Part shown: piece by piece, positions 8,358-17,964 of the stretch | Numbering within the stretch: the first letter of the stretch is position 1 | How the letters are laid out: each line of letters begins with the position of its first letter | Source: Providencia alcalifaciens | GTDB taxonomy: Bacteria; Pseudomonadota; Gammaproteobacteria; Enterobacterales; Enterobacteriaceae | Assembly (NCBI RefSeq): GCF_020271745.1 | Contig: NZ_CP084296.1 | Coordinates: 3,906,001 to 3,970,000 of the forward strand | Reading direction: 5' to 3' | Length of the DNA stretch: 64,000 nucleotides | Program-made: the position numbers and the translations under genes | The notes under the pieces: model-generated | Database searches by the model: none | Told to the model about the DNA's origin: nothing | Seen by the model: only the letters and a program-made list of their open reading frames with translations

Positions 8358-10649
8358 ATGAACCAGAGTCTGTTAGTCACAAAACGTGACGGACATAAAG
8401 AACGCATTGACCTCGACAAAATCCATAAAGTTATTACATGGGCGGCGGAAGGTCTTAGTAACGTATCAGTTTCACAGGTGGAGTTACGTTCTCAGATTCA
8501 GTTTTATGATGGGATCAGAACTTCTGATATTCACGAAACGATGATTAAAGCCGCGGCTGACTTAATCACCGGTGAAACACCAGATTACCAATACCTTGCT
8601 GCACGCTTAGCGATTTTTAACCTGCGTAAAAAAGCCTATGGTCAGTTTGAGCCACCAAAATTATATGCCCACGTAAAACATCTGGTTGAGATGGGTAAAT
8701 ATGATAAGCATTTGCTGGAAGACTACTCTGAAGCAGATTTCGAGCAAATGGATGGTTTTATTGACCACTGGCGTGATATGAATTTCTCCTACGCAGCTGT
8801 TAAACAGTTAGAAGGGAAATATTTAGTTCAAAACCGTGTCACCGGTGAAATCTACGAAAGCGCCCAGTTTTTATATATTCTGGTTGCTGCATGCTTGTTC
8901 TCTCATTACCCACAAGCAACCCGTTTAGATTACATCCGCCGCTTCTATGACGCGGTATCAACATTCAAAATTTCTTTACCTACGCCAATTATGGCGGGGG
9001 TACGCACACCGACACGTCAATTCAGCTCTTGTGTTCTGATTGAGTGTGGTGACAGCCTTGATTCTATCAACGCAACCTCAAGTGCTATCGTGAAATATGT
9101 GTCTCAGCGTGCCGGTATCGGTATCAACGCAGGTCGCATCCGTGCACTGGGTAGCCCAATCCGTGGTGGCGAAGCATTCCACACTGGCTGTATCCCATTC
9201 TATAAGCATTTCCAAACTGCGGTAAAATCTTGCTCTCAAGGTGGCGTACGTGGTGGTGCAGCAACCCTGTTCTACCCTATCTGGCACTTAGAAGTAGAAA
9301 GTTTATTAGTGCTGAAAAACAACCGTGGTGTTGAAGGAAACCGTGTTCGTCATATGGACTACGGTGTACAGCTCAACAAGTTAATGTATGAACGCCTGAT
9401 CAAAAACCAAGATATCACCCTATTCAGCCCATCTGATGTTCCAGGCTTATACGATGCATTCTTCGCTGATCAAGACGAATTCGAACGCCTATATGTGCAA
9501 TATGAGCAAGATGAAAAAATCCGTAAATCCAGCGTAAAAGCGGTAGAATTATTCTCTTTGATGATGCAAGAACGTGCATCCACAGGCCGTATCTATATTC
9601 AAAACGTTGACCACTGCAACACCCACAGCCCGTTTGACCCTCAGGTTGCCCCTGTTCGTCAATCCAACCTGTGTTTGGAAATCGCACTGCCAACTAAGCC
9701 ATTAAATAACGTCAATGACGAAAATGGTGAAATTGCCCTGTGTACGCTATCTGCATTCAACTTAGGTGCGATTGAAAGCCTCGATGAGTTAGAAGAGTTA
9801 GCTATCTTAGCGGTTCGTGCATTAGATGCACTATTAGACTACCAAGATTACCCAATCCCTGCGGCACAAAAAGGCTCTATGGGCCGCCGTACTCTAGGTA
9901 TTGGTGTGATTAACTACGCATACTACTTAGCAAAACACGGCGTTCGTTACTCCGATGGTAGCGCCAACAATCTGACTCACAAAACATTCGAAGCGATTCA
10001 ATATTACTTACTGAAAGCCTCAAATGAATTAGCGAAAGAGCAAGGTGCTTGCCCGTGGTTCAATGAAACTACCTATGCACAAGGCGTGTTACCTATCGAC
10101 ACTTACAAACGTGAGCTCGATAAATTAACTGACGAACCACTGCATTACGATTGGGAAGCTCTGCGCCAAGAGATCAAACAGTATGGTCTGCGCAACTCAA
10201 CGCTATCTGCATTAATGCCATCAGAGACCTCGTCTCAGATTTCGAACGCGACCAATGGTATCGAACCACCACGCGGTTATATCAGCATTAAAGCATCAAA
10301 AGACGGTATCCTGCGCCAAGTGGTGCCAGATTATGAAAATCTGAAAGGGGCTTACGAGCTATTATGGCAAATGCCTTCCAATAGCGGCTATCTGCAGTTA
10401 GTTGGGATCATGCAGAAGTTTATCGATCAGTCGATTTCTTCTAACACAAACTATGACCCAACCCGTTTCCCAAATGGCAAAGTGCCAATGAATCAACTGT
10501 TAAAAGATTTATTGTTAGCTTACAAGTTTGGTGTGAAAACACTTTACTACCACAACACTCGCGACGGTGCTGATGATGTTCAGGGGGATCTGGAAGAAGT
10601 TGTTGAAAGCGCAGATTCTGATTGTGAAGGCGGGGCTTGTAAAATTTAA
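8358..10649 (+). CDS. nrdA: Ribonucleotide reductase class Ia, large subunit
   Basis: Alpha subunit of aerobic ribonucleotide reductase, reducing ribonucleoside diphosphates for DNA synthesis with NrdB. It has 763 residues from the ATG at 8358 ([12 protein letters not shown]). The open frame extends 14 codons upstream, but those residues do not match the family. Visible features are the N-terminal ATP-cone, the substrate-site segment [14 protein letters not shown], the core cysteine in [11 protein letters not shown], and the redox pair in the C-terminal tail CEGGACKI. Five bases separate its stop from the first possible nrdB ATG. DnaA and NrdR-like sites upstream suggest replication-linked and dATP-linked control. 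Confidence 0.97.
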   Translation: MNQSLLVTKRDGHKERIDLDKIHKVITWAAEGLSNVSVSQVELRSQIQFYDGIRTSDIHETMIKAAADLITGETPDYQYLAARLAIFNLRKKAYGQFEPPKLYAHVKHLVEMGKYDKHLLEDYSEADFEQMDGFIDHWRDMNFSYAAVKQLEGKYLVQNRVTGEIYESAQFLYILVAACLFSHYPQATRLDYIRRFYDAVSTFKISLPTPIMAGVRTPTRQFSSCVLIECGDSLDSINATSSAIVKYVSQRAGIGINAGRIRALGSPIRGGEAFHTGCIPFYKHFQTAVKSCSQGGVRGGAATLFYPIWHLEVESLLVLKNNRGVEGNRVRHMDYGVQLNKLMYERLIKNQDITLFSPSDVPGLYDAFFADQDEFERLYVQYEQDEKIRKSSVKAVELFSLMMQERASTGRIYIQNVDHCNTHSPFDPQVAPVRQSNLCLEIALPTKPLNNVNDENGEIALCTLSAFNLGAIESLDELEELAILAVRALDALLDYQDYPIPAAQKGSMGRRTLGIGVINYAYYLAKHGVRYSDGSANNLTHKTFEAIQYYLLKASNELAKEQGACPWFNETTYAQGVLPIDTYKRELDKLTDEPLHYDWEALRQEIKQYGLRNSTLSALMPSETSSQISNATNGIEPPRGYISIKASKDGILRQVVPDYENLKGAYELLWQMPSNSGYLQLVGIMQKFIDQSISSNTNYDPTRFPNGKVPMNQLLKDLLLAYKFGVKTLYYHNTRDGADDVQGDLEEVVESADSDCEGGACKI

Positions 10650-10660
10650 TAGGGATGGTT

Positions 10661-11797
10661 ATGTCACATTCATACACGATTTTTTCTCAGAAAAAAAATA
10701 ACCAGCTGCTGGAGCCGATGTTTTTCGGCCAGCCTGTGAACGTTGCTCGTTTTGATCAGCAAAAATATCCTATTTTTGAAAAACTGATTGAAAAGCAGCT
10801 CTCATTCTTTTGGCGTCCAGAAGAAGTTGACGTGGCGCGCGACCGTATTGACTATAATGCGCTGCCTGATCATGAGAAACATATTTTTATCAGCAACCTG
10901 AAATACCAAACGCTGCTCGACTCTATTCAGGGTCGCAGCCCTAACGTGGCATTTTTACCACTGATTTCAATCCCAGAATTAGAAACTTGGGTTGAAACTT
11001 GGTCATTTTCAGAAACAATTCATTCACGTTCATACACGCATATTATTCGTAATATCGTGAATGACCCGGCGATTATCTTTGACGATATCGTTGAAAATGA
11101 AGAGATCTTAAAACGCGCTCGTGATATTTCTGAGTACTACGATACGCTGATCGAAATGACCAACTATTACCATATGTTTGGTGAAGGGACGCATACGCTG
11201 GGTGGTAAACAAATCACGGTTTCACTGCGTGCACTGAAAAAGCAACTTTATTTATGCTTAATGAGCGTTAACGCCCTCGAAGCAATTCGTTTCTATGTCA
11301 GCTTCGCGTGCTCTTTCGCCTTTGCTGAACGCGAATTGATGGAAGGTAACGCAAAAATCATCAAGCTAATTGCTCGCGATGAGGCGCTGCACTTAACGGG
11401 AACTCAGCATATGCTGAACCTGTTACGTTCAGGTCAAGATGACCCTGAAATGGCAGAGATTGCCGCTGAGTGTGAAGACGAATGCTATCGCCTGTTTGTG
11501 GATGCCGCAGAACAAGAAAAAGAGTGGGCTGAATATCTGTTCAGCGAAGGCTCTATGATTGGTCTGAACAAAGATATTCTGTGCCAATATGTGGAATATA
11601 TCACCAACATTCGTATGCAAGCGGTTGGCCTGAAATTACCATTTGAAGCCCGTTCTAACCCTATTCCATGGATCAACGCATGGTTAGTGTCAGACAACGT
11701 TCAAGTGGCGCCACAAGAAGTGGAAGTCAGCTCTTATTTAGTCGGTCAGATTGACGCTGAAGTTAACACCGATGATTTGAGTGACTTCGAACTGTAA
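10661..11797 (+). CDS. nrdB: Ribonucleotide reductase class Ia, small subunit
   Basis: Beta subunit holding the di-iron centre and tyrosyl radical that drive NrdA catalysis. The protein has 378 residues from the ATG at 10661, which sits five bases after an AGGGA site. An ATG two codons earlier overlaps that site and is less likely. The motif [11 protein letters not shown] holds iron ligands Glu and His and the radical Tyr, and [12 protein letters not shown] holds the later ligands. The C-terminal tail that docks into NrdA is present (TDDLSDFEL). It is co-transcribed with nrdA and yfaE. Confidence 0.97.
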   Translation: MSHSYTIFSQKKNNQLLEPMFFGQPVNVARFDQQKYPIFEKLIEKQLSFFWRPEEVDVARDRIDYNALPDHEKHIFISNLKYQTLLDSIQGRSPNVAFLPLISIPELETWVETWSFSETIHSRSYTHIIRNIVNDPAIIFDDIVENEEILKRARDISEYYDTLIEMTNYYHMFGEGTHTLGGKQITVSLRALKKQLYLCLMSVNALEAIRFYVSFACSFAFAERELMEGNAKIIKLIARDEALHLTGTQHMLNLLRSGQDDPEMAEIAAECEDECYRLFVDAAEQEKEWAEYLFSEGSMIGLNKDILCQYVEYITNIRMQAVGLKLPFEARSNPIPWINAWLVSDNVQVAPQEVEVSSYLVGQIDAEVNTDDLSDFEL

Positions 11798-11799
11798 TT

Positions 11800-12063
11800 A
11801 TGGCTAGTCATAAAATCACCCTGCGTCTCACGCAGGGTGTGCAAGTCCCCTACCACACTGATGTTCACACCAGTTTATTGGACGCCCTTGAAGATAGTCG
11901 AGTGCCTGTCGAATATCAATGCCGAGAAGGCTACTGTGGCTCATGCCGCGTAACCTTATTAAAGGGAAAGGTTGGATACAAACAGAAGCCTTTAGCCTAT
12001 GTTCAAGAAGGTGAGATATTACCCTGTTGCTGCCATCCACTTTCCGATATTGAAATCGAGTAG
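11800..12063 (+). CDS. yfaE: YfaE, 2Fe-2S ferredoxin for NrdB cofactor maintenance
   Basis: Small plant-type ferredoxin of 87 residues. In E. coli, YfaE is involved in maintaining the NrdB di-iron tyrosyl cofactor. The iron-sulfur loop is visible as CREGYCGSC with a fourth cysteine in ILPCCCHP. It starts two bases after the nrdB stop, so it is the third gene of the nrd operon. A strong terminator follows. A neighbouring extra Cys pair (CCC) surrounds the last ligand. Confidence 0.93.
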   Translation: MASHKITLRLTQGVQVPYHTDVHTSLLDALEDSRVPVEYQCREGYCGSCRVTLLKGKVGYKQKPLAYVQEGEILPCCCHPLSDIEIE

Positions 12064-12093
12064 CGGCGCGAGTAATACGATATATCTAACAAT

Positions 12094-12134
12094 AAAAAGC
12101 GATTGCTTTGATGACTCGAGCAATCGCTTTTTAC
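12094..12134 (+). terminator. Terminator of the nrdAB-yfaE operon
   Basis: Perfect 14-bp stem (12094-12107 with 12119-12132) built on AGCGATTGCT/AGCAATCGCT, with A and T runs on either side so that it could work in both directions. Confidence 0.85.
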
Positions 12135-12164
12135 TTATAAACTTTCTGCTTATAAAGTAATGCC

Positions 12165-12279
12165 CAAAATAATTAGAGTTGCAGGTAGGCAGCAAATGAA
12201 ATTAGTCGGAACACATACACAAGTATGTGACCCGACTAGCTAAGCGCAGCTAACACGCCTGAAACTTGAAGTATGACGG
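12165..12279. repeat. Dispersed palindromic repeat, copy A
   Basis: One of four related elements of about 80-120 bp in this window. It has a central hairpin CACATAC/GTATGTG (12212-12218 with 12223-12229) inside a second stem TAGTCGG/CCGACTA (12203-12209 with 12232-12238), with outer arms resembling TTGTAGCTAGGCGGC and its complement. It ends about seven bases from the dcuB stop codon. Compared with copies B and D the middle-stem sequence differs but pairing is kept. Confidence 0.8.
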
Positions 12280-12285
12280 ATATCT

Positions 12286-13626
12286 TTATAAATAACCGTA
12301 CATCGCAGCAAATATCCAACCAAACACACAGGATACACCCACCCCGATTAAGCCTGGCAGGATAAAGCTATGGTTGATAACAAACTTACCAATGCGCGTG
12401 GTACCAGAGCGGTCAAACTGAATAGCCGCAAGGTCACTAGGGTAAGTTGGCAGGATATAGTAACCATAGCACGCTGGTGCAGAAGCAATGATATATGCAG
12501 GGTCAACACCAATACCCAGAGCAATTGGTACCACCGCTGCTAATGCCGCCGCCTGTGAGTTCACAAATTTAGATACTAACAATAAAACAACCGCATAAGC
12601 CCAAGGGAAATCCTTCACCAAAGTCCCTAACGTTCCTTTGATTTCATCCATATGAGCACCGAACATGGTTTCTGCCATCCATGCAATACCGTATACCGCA
12701 ACAATAGCTATCATCCCTGAACGGAACACTTCGTTTTTGGATATCTGTCCTGGATTGGTTTTACAGATAATAATAATCAGCGCACCGGCTAATAACATAA
12801 ACATCTGAATTACCAAGACCATAGACAACGGCTTACCGTTAATTAATGGTCTTAATTCAGAGAATGCACCAAGCAAAGCAACAACAACAATAGAGGCTAA
12901 AAAGATCCACATTGCCACCCAGTTAATTTTAGGCAGCTTTTTATCCAGTAGCGTAACCGTCTCGCCATAAACATAATCATGGTTTTCTGGAACAGAAATA
13001 AATTCTTGGAATACCGGGTCTTTATCCAGATCTTTACCGCGGAACCAGCTAAAGATACCTATTGCTAAGATACCAATTAAGGTGGATGGAATGGTGATGG
13101 CCAGTAAATCTAAAAATTCAAGTGATTTACCGTTGATGGACACGCCATTTAACATGGCGACTAAAGAGACAACCGCTACGGAAACAGGGCTGGCAATAAT
13201 CCCCATTTGCGCACCAATACTACTCGCCGCCATTGGTCTTTCAGGACGAATATTATTCTTGATCGCTGCATCATAAATGATTGGCAAAATGGTATACACC
13301 ACATGCCCGGTACCACACAAAATGGTTAAAATACAGGTAACGAAAGGTGCAACAATGGAAATGTATTTTGGATTTTTACGCAGTAAACGTTCTGCGATTT
13401 GCAGCATAACGTCTAAACCGCCTGATGCTTGTAAGGTTGCTGATGCTGCAACAACAGCAATGATAACAAGCATAACGTCTACAGGGGGTTTTCCTGGAGG
13501 TAAACCAAAGCCAAAGACAAGTATAACTAGGCCAACACCGCCTAGCAGCCCGAGTGCCATACCGCCTTTTCTTGCTCCGTAGAACAAGCAGACAAGTATA
13601 ATGGCAAGTTGAATCATAAAGTCCAT
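12286..13626 (-). CDS. dcuB: DcuB, anaerobic C4-dicarboxylate antiporter
   Basis: Inner-membrane carrier that exchanges fumarate, malate or aspartate for succinate during fumarate respiration. The 446 residues match E. coli DcuB in length and nearly throughout in sequence ([37 protein letters not shown]), and fit DcuB better than DcuA. The protein is almost wholly hydrophobic, with repeated membrane segments. ATG at 13626 follows an AAGGA site. A candidate FNR site lies at 13685-13698, in keeping with anaerobic induction. In E. coli dcuB sits beside fumB elsewhere in the genome, so this position differs. Repeat copy A touches its 3' end. Confidence 0.95.
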   Translation of the reverse strand: MDFMIQLAIILVCLFYGARKGGMALGLLGGVGLVILVFGFGLPPGKPPVDVMLVIIAVVAASATLQASGGLDVMLQIAERLLRKNPKYISIVAPFVTCILTILCGTGHVVYTILPIIYDAAIKNNIRPERPMAASSIGAQMGIIASPVSVAVVSLVAMLNGVSINGKSLEFLDLLAITIPSTLIGILAIGIFSWFRGKDLDKDPVFQEFISVPENHDYVYGETVTLLDKKLPKINWVAMWIFLASIVVVALLGAFSELRPLINGKPLSMVLVIQMFMLLAGALIIIICKTNPGQISKNEVFRSGMIAIVAVYGIAWMAETMFGAHMDEIKGTLGTLVKDFPWAYAVVLLLVSKFVNSQAAALAAVVPIALGIGVDPAYIIASAPACYGYYILPTYPSDLAAIQFDRSGTTRIGKFVINHSFILPGLIGVGVSCVFGWIFAAMYGYL

Positions 13627-13684
13627 AGGTCCATCCTTTATTTATAGGTTTCCACTATTATCTAGAGGGTCTTAATGTATTAAT

Positions 13685-13698
13685 TTGATTTATATTAA
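13685..13698 (-). promoter_or_regulatory. Candidate FNR site upstream of dcuB
   Basis: TTGATTTATATTAA matches the FNR consensus TTGAT-N4-ATCAA with one mismatch. It lies about 60 bases before the dcuB start. FNR activation of dcuB is established in E. coli. In an AT-rich region a match like this could be chance. Confidence 0.4.
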
Positions 13699-13945
13699 TT
13701 TAAAAAACAATATTGTTTTATTTTCATTCCTAATATTTTGCCCCCATCACAAAATTTACCTTTAGTTGCTGCCATAATGCTCAGTTAAATAACATAATGA
13801 GTAAAATCAATCTTATAACCCCCATTTTTTAACATTTAAACCCCATCAAGTTTCACGTCTTATTTTCATTCTTAACAAAAAATCACCCTTGGCGAGCAAT
13901 TTGTCACGCCCCCATACATTAATAGAATTTTTGCCTTATTTTGAC

Positions 13946-13986
13946 TGTAATTTATTATTTACACGAACTGTAATTCAGATTTGACA
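13946..13986 (+). promoter_or_regulatory. Two TyrR boxes and tyrP promoter
   Basis: Box 1 at 13946-13963 is TGTAAT-N6-TTTACA, one mismatch from TGTAAA-N6-TTTACA. Box 2 at 13969-13986 is TGTAAT-N6-TTGACA, weaker, and its right half is itself a consensus -35 (TTGACA, 13981-13986). A -10-like TAATCT lies 17 bases further at 14004-14009. A strong box next to a weak one overlapping the -35 is the arrangement known from E. coli tyrP. Confidence 0.8.
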
Positions 13987-14049
13987 GAGTAATCGCAATC
14001 GCATAATCTGCTTAAATTATTAATAACCCGAATTCAATCAGAGGAATTT

Positions 14050-15258
14050 GTGAAGAATCGTACCCTTGGCAGTATTTTGATCGTGGCAGGAACAACAATT
14101 GGTGCAGGAATGCTAGCAATGCCGCTAGCGGCAGCAGGTGTTGGCTTCACTGGAATAGTATGTTTGTTAATTGGTTTATGGATGCTAATGAGTTATACCT
14201 CATTACTACTGGTCGAAGTTTATCAGCATAATCCTGCCAATATGGGTCTCGGTAGTGTCGCGAAAAAGTACCTTGGTCCCATCGGTCAAGTTGTCACTGG
14301 TTTGAGTATGTTATTGCTGATGTATGCTCTGACAACTGCCTATATTGGCGGAGCTGGAGTGCTAATCTCTGATAGCCTATCCTCTTGGTGGGGGTTCACC
14401 GTTTCGACTCAAACTGCCATTATCATGTTTACTATTGTTGGTGGTGCCGTGGTCTGTGTGGGGACTCATTCCGTCGATTTTATTAACCGAATTCTTTTCA
14501 CGGCGAAAACTATTTTCTTAGTGATCATGCTTGCCGTTATGATGCCCCATGCCGAGGCGGTTAACCTAAGCACCATGCCGCTGGAAAAAGGTCTTATACT
14601 CGCCGCTGTTCCCGTGATTTTTACCTCTTTTGGGTTCCACGGAAGCGTACCAAGTTTAGTCAATTACATGAATGGGGATGTACGCAAGCTGCGTATCATT
14701 TTCATTACAGGGAGTGCTATTCCTCTCGTTGCCTATATTTTATGGCAGATTGCGACTCTCGGGGCCATTCCATCCAATACATTTATGGGGATCCTTGCCC
14801 AGTCTTCAGGTTTAAATGGATTATTAACCGCAATCCGTGACGTGGTTGCCACCCCACGAGTGAATATGGCGGTTGCTCTGTTTATGGATTTAGCATTAGC
14901 GACTTCGTTCTTAGGTGTGGCTTTAGGTTTGTTTGATTACCTTGCAGACTTATTTAAGCGTAGTAATGATTTCATTGGTCGTGTGCAAACCACGCTGCTG
15001 ACCTTCGTCCCCCCGTTACTCGCAGCATTGTTCTTCAGTAGTTTCGTCCAAGCATTGACCTACGCCGCTGTCGCATTATCTGTCTTAGCATTAATCATAC
15101 CGGCACTATTAACTATGCGCGTACGCAAGTTAGAAGCCAATGGCATTTACCGCGTCAAAGGCGGCACGCCAATCCTCACTTTAGTCCTGCTGTGTGGTAT
15201 TGCGGTCATCGCCATCCAGTTCGCCATTGTGGCCGGCTTCCTACCGAATGTAGGTTAA
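14050..15258 (+). CDS. tyrP: TyrP, tyrosine-specific permease
   Basis: Inner-membrane proton-coupled aromatic amino acid permease of the Mtr/TnaB/TyrP family. The 402 residues align with E. coli TyrP from the first residue (MKNRTLGS, then [22 protein letters not shown]) to the end (RVKGG near 375). About eleven hydrophobic segments are visible, with the conserved [13 protein letters not shown] region mid-protein. The start is GTG at 14050, five bases after GAGGA. TyrR boxes upstream support the specific assignment over Mtr or TnaB. A terminator follows. Confidence 0.94.
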   Translation: MKNRTLGSILIVAGTTIGAGMLAMPLAAAGVGFTGIVCLLIGLWMLMSYTSLLLVEVYQHNPANMGLGSVAKKYLGPIGQVVTGLSMLLLMYALTTAYIGGAGVLISDSLSSWWGFTVSTQTAIIMFTIVGGAVVCVGTHSVDFINRILFTAKTIFLVIMLAVMMPHAEAVNLSTMPLEKGLILAAVPVIFTSFGFHGSVPSLVNYMNGDVRKLRIIFITGSAIPLVAYILWQIATLGAIPSNTFMGILAQSSGLNGLLTAIRDVVATPRVNMAVALFMDLALATSFLGVALGLFDYLADLFKRSNDFIGRVQTTLLTFVPPLLAALFFSSFVQALTYAAVALSVLALIIPALLTMRVRKLEANGIYRVKGGTPILTLVLLCGIAVIAIQFAIVAGFLPNVG

Positions 15259-15283
15259 TCCCTCACAAATTTCACACATAAAA

Positions 15284-15310
15284 AAACACCCCAATATGGG
15301 GTGTTTTTGC
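15284..15310 (+). terminator. Terminator of tyrP
   Basis: Stem ACACCCCA/TGGGGTGT with a three-base loop, flanked by A and T runs, 25 bases after the tyrP stop. Confidence 0.85.
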
Positions 15311-15357
15311 TTTATCTTTTTGCTTTGCTCTTGAAAAAATTGAACACTGCTATTTTT

Positions 15358-15478
15358 CAAAATAGTTCATGTTGTAGCTAGGCGGCAAACGCGCTAATCC
15401 CTAGGAGCATACACAAGTATGTGACTAGGGTTGGCAAGAGCAGCCAACAACGCTACAGCGTGAAATATGAAGAAAAAT
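15358..15478. repeat. Dispersed palindromic repeat, copy B
   Basis: The most complete copy. Outer arms TTGTAGCTAGGCGGC near 15372 and GCCAACAACGCTACAGC near 15443 are imperfect complements. The middle stem is CCCTAG/CTAGGG (15399-15404 with 15425-15430) and the inner hairpin is CATAC/GTATG. Copy C follows directly. Confidence 0.85.
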
Positions 15479-15560
15479 CTATCCCAGGGAGCATACATAA
15501 GTATGCGACCAGGGTTAGCAAGTGCGGCCAACAACGCCACAAATCAAAATATAACGAGAA
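15479..15560. repeat. Dispersed palindromic repeat, copy C (left arm missing)
   Basis: Starts at the right end of copy B and has only the middle and right parts. Middle stem CCCAGG/CCAGGG (15483-15488 with 15509-15514) has one mismatch, and the inner hairpin is GCATAC/GTATGC. It ends a few bases from the stop codon of the yfaZ-like gene at 15563. Confidence 0.8.
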
Positions 15561-15562
15561 TA

Positions 15563-16105
15563 TTAGAAGGATAGGCCGGCACCTACATACCACCCATCCG
15601 CCAGCTTCTCATTACGATCATCATGCGCACCCTTCATCTCAATCAGACGATAACCCGCATCAACCGACAGCGGTTTAAACACGGTATAGCGCGCACCTGC
15701 TTTCGCTTCTACATAAGATTTGCTACCTGAAGTCAGTGATTCTGGTGCGCCATACGCTTCACCGTAGAAGCTTAAAGATGGCAGAGCTTGCCAGCTTAAA
15801 CCGCCACCTAAGGCTGCTGCTGCACCGTTAGAACCATCTTCAGGGGATAAATACAGAGCTTTACCACCTACATAGGCATTAAATGGTCCTAATGGCAAAC
15901 CGAACGTTGCGCCTAGGCTACCTAACTCGCCATTGTGGTCACTGCGCGCCCATGAACCATTAAATGCTAATCCTGAACCTTGGGTTCCGAAACCACCGCT
16001 TAATTCGGTAAAGTGCTCACCTGCACTGAAATCAGCAGAAATCGCTTGGGCTGCCCCCATATAAAATGCGGATGTTGCCGCAACGGCTAAAAGAACTTTG
16101 CGCAT
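15563..16105 (-). CDS. YfaZ-family outer-membrane protein
   Basis: Predicted outer-membrane beta-barrel of 180 residues. A signal peptide is clear: MRKVLLAVAATSAFYMGAAQA, with cleavage likely after AQA at residue 21. The mature part alternates Gly- and aromatic-rich strands (SGLAFNGSWARSDHNG, LGPFNAYVGGKALYLSPEDG) and ends in a C-terminal Phe, as outer-membrane proteins do for Bam recognition. The pattern and length recall the YfaZ family, whose function is unknown. It stands alone between convergent tyrP and divergent katA. The family name is from recall and is less sure than the outer-membrane location. Confidence 0.7.
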   Translation of the reverse strand: MRKVLLAVAATSAFYMGAAQAISADFSAGEHFTELSGGFGTQGSGLAFNGSWARSDHNGELGSLGATFGLPLGPFNAYVGGKALYLSPEDGSNGAAAALGGGLSWQALPSLSFYGEAYGAPESLTSGSKSYVEAKAGARYTVFKPLSVDAGYRLIEMKGAHDDRNEKLADGWYVGAGLSF

Positions 16106-16436
16106 TATTATTTCCTTTATTATTAAAAATTAAAGTATCATGACGATGTTACGTGATTTAGTGCACGTACTCAGTCTTTTTTGCCTAAATTTACGTTAGA
16201 ACACCTTTTAACGCACGATAAGTTAAATTTATCAGTGAGTTACTTCAATTTAATTATTTTCTGACTAAACTTCTTACTATGATTACAGTAATTGGTCAGA
16301 GCGATTAGATAATTATTTCTTTACTTATTATAGTATTTATCAAGTTTATTATAGAGATGAAGTGATATTCTACAAACATTCATCCAGTTAGTTACTTTTG
16401 TATAGCCTATAAATCTAATAGCTTGGGAGTATTGTA
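16106..16436. other. Divergent yfaZ-like/katA intergenic region
   Basis: AT-rich 331-bp gap without a gene. It must hold both promoters. ATAG occurs twice 21 bases apart upstream of katA, faintly like an OxyR site, but the intervening CTAT elements are missing, so I do not call one. Confidence 0.4.
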
Positions 16437-17876
16437 ATGAAAAAAAGAGGTTTAACTACCGCTTCAGGTGCACCTGTTGTAGATAACAATAACGTGATGA
16501 CCGCGGGTAAACGTGGCCCGATGCTGTTGCAAGATGTTTGGTTTTTGGAAAAACTCGCCCACTTCGATCGTGAAGTGATCCCAGAGCGTCGCATGCACGC
16601 GAAAGGTTCAGGGGCATTCGGTACCTTTACCGTCACCCATGATATTACTCGTTATACTCGCGCAAAATTATTCAGTGAAGTAGGTAAAAAAACGGATCTA
16701 TTCGTACGTTTCTCCACTGTAGCGGGTGAACGTGGTGCCGCTGATGCCGAGCGCGATATTCGTGGTTTTGCCATGAAGTTTTATACCGAAGAAGGTAACT
16801 GGGATATGGTGGGTAACAACACCCCTGTATTCTATCTGCGTGACCCATTGAAATTCCCTGACTTAAACCACGTTGTCAAACGCTGCCCTTACACTAATAT
16901 GCGTAGCGCTGCCTATAAATGGGATTTCTTCTCCCATTTACCTGAAGCACTTCATCAATTAACCATTGATGTCAGCGACCGTGGCTTACCGAAAAGTTAT
17001 CGCTTTATGCACGGTTTTGGTAGCCATACCTATAGCTTTATCAATGCGAATAACGAACGTTTTTGGGTGAAATTCCACTTCCGTAGCCAGCAAGGTATCG
17101 AAAACCTCATGGATGACGAAGCAGAAGCGCTGATTGGTAAAGATCGTGAAAGCTCTCAACGTGACCTGTTTGACGCTATCCAACGTAAAGAATATCCTCG
17201 CTGGAACTTACAGATTCAGGTCATGCCAGAAAAAGAGGCGTCAACCGTCCCTTATAACCCATTTGACCTAACCAAAGTATGGCCACACAAAGATTATCCA
17301 TTGATTGATGTGGGCTATTTTGAACTGAACCGTAACCCAGACAACTATTTCTCTGATGTGGAACAAGCTGCATTTAGCCCTGCGAACATCGTACCGGGGA
17401 TTGGATTCTCTCCAGACAAAATGCTGCAAGGCCGCTTGTTCTCTTATGGGGATACTCAGCGTTATCGTTTAGGTGTTAATCACTATCAAATTCCGGTGAA
17501 TTCCCCACGCTGCCCATTCCATAATTATCATCGTGATGGTGCAATGCGCGTTGATGGCAATAGCAGCAATACCGTGACCTATGAGCCAAACAGCGCGGGT
17601 ATGTTCCAAGAACAACCTGATTACAGTGAACCACCATTATCTATCGAAGGTGCTGCTGATCATTGGAATCACCGTGAAGATGAGGACTACTTCAGCCAGC
17701 CTCGTGCACTGTATGAATTGCTGGACGATGCTGAACATCAACGTATGTTCCAACGTTTAGCAGGCGAACTGATTGAAGCGTCAGAAGAGACACAAAAACG
17801 TCAAATCGAGTTGTTTAAGAAAGTGCACCCAGAATACGGTGCTGGCGTTGAAAACGCATTGAATGCGCTGAAATAA
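16437..17876 (+). CDS. katA: Catalase, small-subunit haem type (KatA)
   Basis: Cytoplasmic haem enzyme that converts hydrogen peroxide to water and oxygen. The 479 residues match the small-subunit clade that includes the Proteus mirabilis enzyme, rather than the larger E. coli KatE. The distal His54 lies in the signature [20 protein letters not shown]. The distal Asn lies in [15 protein letters not shown] and the haem-ligand Tyr in [14 protein letters not shown]. It is a single-gene unit with its own terminator and is not part of the E. coli gene order at this place. Confidence 0.95.
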   Translation: MKKRGLTTASGAPVVDNNNVMTAGKRGPMLLQDVWFLEKLAHFDREVIPERRMHAKGSGAFGTFTVTHDITRYTRAKLFSEVGKKTDLFVRFSTVAGERGAADAERDIRGFAMKFYTEEGNWDMVGNNTPVFYLRDPLKFPDLNHVVKRCPYTNMRSAAYKWDFFSHLPEALHQLTIDVSDRGLPKSYRFMHGFGSHTYSFINANNERFWVKFHFRSQQGIENLMDDEAEALIGKDRESSQRDLFDAIQRKEYPRWNLQIQVMPEKEASTVPYNPFDLTKVWPHKDYPLIDVGYFELNRNPDNYFSDVEQAAFSPANIVPGIGFSPDKMLQGRLFSYGDTQRYRLGVNHYQIPVNSPRCPFHNYHRDGAMRVDGNSSNTVTYEPNSAGMFQEQPDYSEPPLSIEGAADHWNHREDEDYFSQPRALYELLDDAEHQRMFQRLAGELIEASEETQKRQIELFKKVHPEYGAGVENALNALK

Positions 17877-17898
17877 GCAAGCATTTCCTATGATGACC

Positions 17899-17929
17899 AA
17901 GCGCTAGAACTTTCTAGCGCTTTTATTTA
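17899..17929 (+). terminator. Terminator of katA
   Basis: Ten-bp perfect stem AAGCGCTAGA/TCTAGCGCTT with a four-base loop and a T-rich tail, 22 bases after the katA stop. Confidence 0.88.
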
Positions 17930-17964
17930 TTCCTTAATGAGTTCATTCCACGCTTAATTCGTCA

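Larger units (their letters stand above)
13627..14049. other. Divergent dcuB/tyrP intergenic region
   Basis: This 423-bp AT-rich gap has no gene. It contains the dcuB promoter side (candidate FNR site at 13685-13698) and the tyrP promoter with two TyrR boxes (13946-13986). The middle part shows no recognisable structure. Confidence 0.6.

Noticed and set aside
12165-12279. Palindromic repeat as a tRNA, riboswitch or CRISPR repeat
   Set aside because: No cloverleaf, no conserved spacer pattern, and copies lie at 3' ends of unrelated genes on the opposite side from any promoter.
15421-15678. 85-codon plus-strand frame over repeat copies B and C
   Set aside because: It reads through the palindromic repeats and into the antisense of the yfaZ-like gene, with no independent coding signal.
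16330-16380. OxyR site before katA
   Set aside because: Two ATAG elements occur 21 bases apart, but the intervening CTAT elements are absent and the region is AT-rich.
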